From positions 620,001 through 684,000 of the forward strand of contig WFMF01000034.1 of the NCBI GenBank assembly GCA_011033025.1: DNA of 64,000 bases. The letters are read 5' to 3'. The DNA is from Beroe forskalii (taxonomy: Eukaryota; Ctenophora; Nuda; Beroida; Beroidae). Each line of letters starts with the position of its first letter. The stretch's first letter is position 1. Made by a program: the position numbers and the translations under genes. The notes below the pieces were generated by a model. The model had not been told where the DNA came from and made no database searches. It worked only from the letters and a program-made list of their open reading frames with translations. Shown one piece after another: positions 58,501 through 64,000 of this stretch.

Positions 58501-61500
58501 TGTCATGTTCGTTAGGGTTGTACTTGCCAATGTATTTCTTCTTGGGGATACCCTCCGGTACCACGATGGGAGGATCAGGTGTGTTCTTCCTCCCCAGCGA
58601 TATCCTCTTCACCTTGTCCGAGGTGCTGGAACTGCTCCTGTTCACCACTCCTCCTGACTTCTCCCCTCCTCCTGACTTCTCCCCTCCTGACTTCTCCCCA
58701 TTGCTCCCCCTCAGACTCTCCGTGGTGCTGCTGGAGTGGATTAGCAGGCTGTTGTTCCGTGCCTCGCTACGCCACGAGTTCCTGGCTTGCTCCACAAAGC
58801 ACTCCAGCTCCTCAGTGGGGGTGTGGAGGGTGGGGGTCCGCCCCTGTAGCGGGGTCGTCTCTATCTCGTCCGGGATGTTCAGGAAGTTAGGCACGGACCT
58901 GCTCACGGTGGACGTGCTCCTCAGTCTCTCCGTCGTGGTCGTGGTCGTGGTGAGCTCAGTGTTGTTCAGTGGGTTAGCAATGACTGAGGAAGATTCGGGG
59001 GATGTTGGCACAGGTACCGCTACGGCGCCGCCGCGCGCTGCTGACGCGGCGTACTCCCTGAAGCTCTGCACGTAGTAGTAGTTCTGCGCCGCTGTGCGGT
59101 CAGCCATGCTCAGCAAGCTGACCCGGTGGATGTGGCCGTCAGAACGGCTCCGGATTACGCCGCCGGTTCGTACCGAGTGTGCGGAGTTGTTCCCCTCGCT
59201 CACATAGCGAGGACGGTGCGAGGAGGACTGTGTGGTCGAGGAGGAACTCGTGCGGCGGAGGACTTTCTTCTTGAACTTCTTTATCATCCACGGAACCTCA
59301 AATGGTGCAAGTCATGAGCACTGGGAGTTTGGTACTTTGCCATAAACTTAAAAACTTAGGTACATTATACCAACTTTTGATTTATTCCAGTTATGAATGA
59401 AGAATTGAAGAGCTGTTAATCATGCTCGTTAAGCCGTTAATAAATACTCAGTGTTATAAATGCTAAGTCAATGATAACATGTAAAATGATCTTAATAAAG
59501 TAAGATTTGACCTCACTATGAACTGGAAAACTAATCTCAACACGAACTAGGGGGGATGAAATACAACTCCAACTCTTATCATGGTATTACACGGGGACCC
59601 CCTGCTAGGAGGCTCTTTGATAAGTTGTGTACGAAATGGTTTAAGCTGCTGCTGCTGTGAAATATGATCTACGTTAGAATGTGAGTGATTTGCTAAAATA
59701 CCCATGCTGTCACTTCACGTGATTAGGTCCGGTACGCACATATTCAGAATTCTTATCTCCTCAAGTTTATTAACGTCACTGATTTAAAAATCCACCTCGT
59801 CATCAACGGAAAAATCGGAGTTTTTCGGTGGAAAAACAAAGATTTTACTTTGGAGAGCATCGTTTAAGTGTTTTGGTGTAGGAAGTAAGAAATGCATACT
59901 GTACTGAAATGCATACTTTTGTGAACTTGCTGTTTGCGCAATTTGACTATGTCTAAAATATCGGAAGATTTATAACTCCTATGGCAACGGCTGATCAATT
60001 AAATCGTATGGAATGAACTAAGAGGGAAAGAAACTGAATTTAGCAAAAGCAAGGATTCATGATTTTCGAAGAGAAAGATTCAAAGAGTCGAAGGTAGATT
60101 GTTGATTGATTCACACTCAAATGTAGAATTTTGAAGAATTGTAATGTAATAAAGACAAGTCAAGCGATACCTAGTTAACTCAAATAAATGTTTGCGAAAC
60201 ATTACAATTTAAGGAACTCGAATTTACCGCCCATGTATTCATAATGACAAGCTGGGGAATACATTACTTACTTATATTGCATGATCGTGTCCCTTGTAAA
60301 GTATTATCGAGTGAACCCAGATTCCTCGTGGCATGCACATTGACCCCTGTATAATGTATAATGTACATTGTACATTTATTAAGGGATGTATCTACTCCAG
60401 CCTGTAACGCCCCGTGAACTAAATCCCCCCAAAGATGTTAGAACGTTTTTCGGTAGTTCATAGGTCATAGAACCCCCCCCCCCATGAAAGTTATCCAAAA
60501 AATCCCTGATTTTTTTACCCTTTTTTAAACCCCCGCATAAGACAAATTTTGAAATTTGTATAATACCCCTGTATAATGTATATAATCATAATGTACATTG
60601 TACATGTTTGTTGAAAATACACAATAATTGAAAAATAGATATAATATGGAAAAGTAATGCAATGTGAATGGAATAATGGAATATTGCCAGCATAATGGTT
60701 TTAACTGATAATTTCTCGCGCAGTTATCACTTCTTGATCGATTGAGTTTTGAACGCGGATTACTTTTTCTCCAAGCCTGAATTGGGGTCATGTTCTACCA
60801 GTGTGTTGAAATTCAATTTCAACACAATTGGGTCATGTTCTATGATCTATATTAATAATTTCAGAGTGTTCGTGCATCTGTCTGTCTGTCTGTGTAAAAT
60901 GACTACTTATTTAAGAAGTGCATTTGATATTTTTGATCGTTTTTTTCGGGAAAATCTTCTCCCAATTAAGGAGCTTATTACTATTTAAAGAAAATTTGAA
61001 TTGGACCATCCGTTAATTAGTTATTTGCATAATAAATATCATGTGTTTACTAATGCTAATATATGCTATGGAAAGTCAATACTATATAGGTGATCTCAAA
61101 TTACAAAGTATGTTGTGCGGTACATTTCCGCGAATATCTGTAATCCTCGGTAAGCGGTAATGGTGATCCAATTACTTAACAAATTCCAAGATGAGGTCAT
61201 GAAGCAAGTAGCTGTTGGCTGCTGGATACAAGATGAACCAAAGGTATCAGGTTGATTGTTTCCGCGAATCTTCGCGGGCAAACGCTAGTAGTATAATGTT
61301 ATGGTATTTCAGGAATTTAAAATTATTATAATTTAGTCATCCCAAATCTTACCATTTCATCATCATATCCCCACAATATTCAGTATTGATTTAACTGATA
61401 ATTTCTCGCTCAGTTATTACTTCTACAACACTTCCTTGATCAAGTTTGGATCATGTTCTATGATATTTTACTTTTTAGGTATTTGAAATCATTAAAATCT

Positions 61501-61739
61501 GTTCTCCCCGAATATCATATCACGATTTCATCATCATATTATCCCCACCAATATTCGCTATTAATCTCGTGTCCCTATATCCAGGTAAGAACTGGGTCTA
61601 CCCGTCCGAACAGATGTTCTGGAATGCCATGACTCGTAAGGGTTGGAATTGGAGAGATGAACCCGAGGACGTTACTCCAGATACCCTTACTGAGATCATC
61701 AAGATACACAACTTCAATAACGAGAAGGCGTGGCAGGAG
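55583..61739 (+). CDS. HCCS: Holocytochrome c-type synthase, 5' part, with six CP heme motifs
   Basis: Mitochondrial intermembrane-space lyase that attaches heme to cytochromes c and c1. Exons: 55583-55957, 56121-56355, 61585-61739, giving 255 residues, then the gene leaves recognisable sequence. The N-terminus carries four near-identical KCPVDHT/ECPVDHT units (Cys 19, 37, 55, 76), followed by ECPSGGG (Cys 140) and ECPMHNP (Cys 154). These are heme-regulatory CP motifs; vertebrate proteins have two or three. The conserved core then begins: [72 protein letters not shown]. The C-terminal half with the heme-ligand histidine region is not found before the window end. Confidence 0.95.
56852..59287 (-). 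CDS. Neurabin/spinophilin-like PDZ protein, single exon
   Basis: 811-residue open frame without introns, lying inside the HCCS intron on the opposite strand. A PDZ domain (about 384-473: [68 protein letters not shown]) closely follows the neurabin/spinophilin pattern (VELEKDSEGLG..IIGMG, GIFVKTV.EGGAA.RDGRI, VDGTSLVGV, FMIGR). Residues 329-333, KSVRW, fit the RVxF docking motif for protein phosphatase 1, which in neurabins also precedes the PDZ domain. A coiled coil follows at about 577-635. The N-terminus is basic and Ser-rich ([19 protein letters not shown]); the C-terminus SFVV could be a class II PDZ ligand. The actin-binding head of vertebrate neurabins is not recognisable. A phosphatase-targeting scaffold is inferred. 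Confidence 0.75.
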   Translation of the reverse strand: MIKKFKKKVLRRTSSSSTTQSSSHRPRYVSEGNNSAHSVRTGGVIRSRSDGHIHRVSLLSMADRTAAQNYYYVQSFREYAASAARGGAVAVPVPTSPESSSVIANPLNNTELTTTTTTTERLRSTSTVSRSVPNFLNIPDEIETTPLQGRTPTLHTPTEELECFVEQARNSWRSEARNNSLLIHSSSTTESLRGSNGEKSGGEKSGGGEKSGGVVNRSSSSTSDKVKRISLGRKNTPDPPIVVPEGIPKKKYIGKYNPNEHDSELFDTGNSDYKVFSKKSKDKKDISFKRMLSSNNKKLKKTDETTSGSTPIILTEEKRLLRRADGVRKSVRWKERLCRIHEKKYTLEDIEEIRERKHYYDNINLDKNFCVSQLYSALFNDTHLYHVSLEKDHAFGLGLYLYGLGPDTLVPYVSIFVKDVIQGGYVDRQGTIKPHDQIIKCGGTSFVGIKQEEALKIMKNQTQLQLIMGRKTNENNRPVTKADHKENLLACGEVWFDPKKNPRVLELGDFRLINAVSDTEKFFVGKCKVIEVDTSQLSRTSGYTGGSSVGSESGDTDDRTPSFKSPTVWLGRQGMLEDKCTNFEQELEEMRAKLARMEMENRQLRLSANFASQESKYVKVRMGELAHENVDLKLEADGQVPSSWDDQPELAAEAIHADMNSLMNDDVTSLSTIRTGEPMACPPNTGFARMEEASSAALEGTSDLESSFEGKYVTIHTPSSQGSTARLSLTYSNYSSRRSSSLVTSTLSNLQSMSSLCCTSEEGCTCEENTPINRDLVERLAQLPRDGHGDMSENHLFADHDSSEEDASFVV
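59288..60845. other. Intronic flank of the nested gene
   Basis: AT-rich. Holds the likely promoter of the minus-strand neurabin-like gene and a repeated phrase TATAATGTACATTGTACAT (about 60358-60376 and 60590-60606). 60695-60845 has a diverged copy at 61388-61456. Confidence 0.45.
60846..61288 (+). mobile_element. Non-autonomous Helitron, 443 bp
   Basis: Starts TCTATATTAATAATTTCAGA after an A and has the TGTCTGTCTGTCTG run common near Helitron starts. It ends with hairpin CCGCGAA-TC-TTCGCGG (61262-61277), GCAAACG and CTAG, followed by T. A diverged duplicate of the left flank at 61440-61460 (TCATGTTCTATGATATTTTA) resembles an empty site. No coding capacity. Confidence 0.87.
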
Positions 61740-61974
61740 GTAAGATGAACAGATTATACCCTTACCCCATGATGGGTAAACTGATCAGCCGCCGATTATT
61801 TGATTTAGTGCGCCACATGATTCATGATTGATTCGACTCCCTTTTGTATGTTTCTTGATTACCGAGTATACCGCCTGCTGTAAGTACCCCATCCCCAATT
61901 AACCCCCTCCCCAGATCTTTCATGTAAGAAAGAAGCTCTATCATAATTCAGGAACTGTTATTGAGGGATATCGT

Positions 61975-62530
61975 TTATCGACTCAGTAACGTCGTTACCA
62001 CTCAGTAACGTCGTTAAGAAACACCATAGCGACACAGTAACACCGATACGACACAGTAACAGAAACACCGTTACGACCCAGTGTCACCATTACGGCAAAG
62101 TAACACCGCAACGACACAGTATAATGTTGTTCCCCATCAAAAGCGCTGTTACACTGTTACCGGAAGTGCGGTCTCGGTGCGCGTAACAATGCGGGTTTAA
62201 GAATGCACCAACGGGTCTTAAAAGTAAAACTAAAATGGCGTTTTCTGTCGTAACGGTGTTAGTGTGTTGCACCGGTGTTACTGTGTAGTATCAATGTTAC
62301 CGAGTCGTTTCGACGTGACTTAGTCGTTCTTGTAACGACATAACTGTGTCGTTACGGTGTTACTGTGTCGTAAATACGGTGTTACTGTGTCGTAACGGTG
62401 TTACTGTGACACTGTGTCGTAACGTTGTCACTGTGTCGTAACGGTGTTACTGTGTCATAACGGTGTTAGTGTAACGGTTTCACTGTTTCGTAGCGGTGTT
62501 ACCGTGTCGTAATGGTGTTTCTGTGTCGAA
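61975..62530. repeat. 20-bp minisatellite in inverted arrangement
   Basis: Left block (61975-62120) of GACACAGTAACACCGTTACG and right block (about 62240-62530) of its reverse CGTAACGGTGTTACTGTGTC, separated by about 120 bases of unrelated sequence. The arrangement could form a long stem. Confidence 0.92.
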
Positions 62531-63556
62531 GACTCCGAAGACCAATATTTTTGCGTCCAATATTGCCTTGAAATGTTCCACCAGCGCTCGAAGATGATTT
62601 TACAATTTATTTGTAAGACAGATTCGTTTGCAATTCCGATTTTTGTGATGATTGATGGGATAGTTTTCCGTGATAATTTGCGTAATTATGGAATTGCGAG
62701 AAAGGTTATATGACCTCTAACCCCCGACTTTTTATTCCCCCCCTCCTTTTTACCGTTAGGGTAGAGAAAACAGGACATAGGTGCGACCTACTTCCCCCTG
62801 CTTGCATTTTATCTGTACTGTATTTTAAGGGGGATAAAAGGGCGCACTACCACAATAGACGGCGACTTTTTACCCTCTATGAGCTCGGTAGCAAGCAGCA
62901 AATAAAAAGACGTAGATAGCAGCGGAACTACGACCTTTCATCCCCATTCATGCTTCGAATGGGGATAAAAAGTCGAACCTAGCCATAGAACTGCAAACTT
63001 TTTTCCCCTGGATCACATTCCGCAGCAGCCTCGCTGGAGGTATGGTGTGAGATATCGAGGATCCTATCCCTTGCTCCTGCTCATGCAGCTGGAAGTTTTT
63101 CTCATGATTGGGGAGGAGGGGCGTTCCTTTCACATACAGTGTAAGCGGTTGGATGACCACATGTGTAAGCGGTTGGATCAGTGCTGATTGATCGCCGATC
63201 GGCGCTGATCAGCGCTGGCCGCCGATGACCGCCGATGAAATTTTAAATATTTTCCATCGGCGCTTATCGGCGTCGATTGCAAGGTGCGCATCTGCCCTCA
63301 ATTCTTGGTAAGGAGCCAAACGACCGAAACGTTGGAGCAGAAACTCCGAAAGTCCAATCTGCACCTTTTCTGGATCAGTTCTGATTGAAACTTTTCGATG
63401 TGTTGTGAATTGCATGGCCGAAGTTTGCGATTGAGCTATGTATTAGCAGGTTCATGTGAAATGTGAACTGGCGAAAAACTGAAGCTAACTTTTCTGGAAC
63501 AAGTTAAATTTTATATTCATTGTACAATATCACATGATCAGGTGAATCTTCAAAGT
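62531..63556. other. Non-coding, between HCCS and a minus-strand gene
   Basis: No exon of HCCS recognised. A short GATCGCCGATCGGCGCTGATC palindromic patch lies at about 63190-63260. Confidence 0.45.
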
Positions 63557-64000
63557 TTAGAGATCACCGTACTCGAAAGTCCAGCCCTGCTTCGTGTCAT
63601 CATCCCCAATCATTTCCAGCACTCCACTGTTGATAGCCAGGTACTGACTTCGTCCTGCAGCATCTGTGTTAGTGAGGGAACAGTCCAGGGGATTCCAAAC
63701 ATTCGTCGTGTTGGAGTGGTTGATTGGGTAGAACTTCCCATCAGGACCCAAAGACCTGCCTCCTGCATCGTTCATTATTTGTCGTGTCTGCCACATGAAT
63801 CGGATTGTCTTGTCCTGAATATTATGCTCGGGTCCAAACGAATACCCGTTGTTTTTCTTTGTGCTCGACATGGGAAGACCAGTTTCTTCTGATATGAGAT
63901 TCCATCTTCTTGAGATTCCAAGGTTAAAGCGCTGCGAGGGTGATGTCTTATTCATATCAGCAGTAGTGACCTTTGCAAGATTTACCCAGACTTTCTTTTT
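63557..64000 (-). CDS. Terminal exon of an unknown gene (open at the window edge)
   Basis: Open on the minus strand from the window end to a stop at 63557-63559, about 147 residues. Readable blocks: GISRRWNLISEETGLPMSS, NGYSFGPEHNIQDKTIRFMW, QIMNDAGGRSLGPDGKFYPI, TTNVWNPLDCSLTNTDAAG, QGWTFEYGDL. The balanced composition and Trp/Gly/Asn pattern look like a real extracellular-type domain, but I do not recognise the family. A methionine at 63955 may be the start, or the exon may continue outside. Confidence 0.55.
   Translation of the reverse strand, partial: KKKVWVNLAKVTTADMNKTSPSQRFNLGISRRWNLISEETGLPMSSTKKNNGYSFGPEHNIQDKTIRFMWQTRQIMNDAGGRSLGPDGKFYPINHSNTTNVWNPLDCSLTNTDAAGRSQYLAINSGVLEMIGDDDTKQGWTFEYGDL

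Noticed and set aside
61740-63556. Remaining HCCS exons
   Set aside because: Looked for the family's conserved SWMGYELPFDRHDW-like block and found none; the 3' part must lie outside the window or be absent.

Overview
The window looks like nuclear DNA of an invertebrate animal, most likely an early-branching one (cnidarian-like). This is inferred from intron-rich genes for conserved animal proteins (TRIM37, DCTN6, HCCS, AKIP1, a CYP46-like P450, a class A GPCR, a neurabin-like PDZ protein, a GPI-type YHYH protein), LINE-type ORF1 proteins, Helitrons and very many minisatellites. The species cannot be told from the sequence. No CRISPR, operon or bacterial feature is present. No retrovirus-like or Polinton-like element was recognised.

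Layout: 0.5-2.2 kb holds the 5' exons of a cytochrome P450 (minus strand). 3.0-4.5 kb holds an ORF1-only LINE-like element sitting in a 22-bp tandem repeat. 5.0-5.9 kb holds a YHYH-domain gene with two compensating frame changes. 7.4-13.3 kb is a satellite of about 366 bp in both orientations. 14.2-29.4 kb (possibly further) is a TRIM37 orthologue, with B-box, coiled coil, MATH and an acidic tail; its RING exon was not found. Its introns hold tandem arrays and nested transposons: two head-to-tail Helitrons, an ORF1-only LINE, a 1.8-kb TIR element, and a three-level nest of DNA elements at 29.5-34.3 kb. 37.3-41.5 kb is a three-exon GPCR with a repeat-expanded second extracellular loop. 43.2-46.0 kb is DCTN6. 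46.9-52.5 kb is an unrecognised helical protein. 53.9-55.1 kb is AKIP1. 55.6-61.7 kb is the 5' part of HCCS, with an intronless neurabin-like gene on the opposite strand inside its last visible intron. 63.6-64.0 kb is the last exon of an unknown minus-strand gene.

The most unusual pattern is in TRIM37. At least six intronic tandem arrays run right up to, or through, the 3' splice site of the next exon. In the clearest cases the repeat unit itself contains the acceptor AG plus 8-24 bases of exon, so the exon begins inside the last repeat unit and dozens of near-identical decoy acceptors lie upstream. One of these arrays is made of a tRNA-like repeat whose last copy encodes the Trp-Arg-Leu-Lys-Val start of the MATH exon. 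The same repeat lies just before a second acceptor in the gene. Donor sites show related duplications, and an HCCS intron has near-identical sequence at both splice sites. Together these suggest a local mechanism that duplicates splice junctions.
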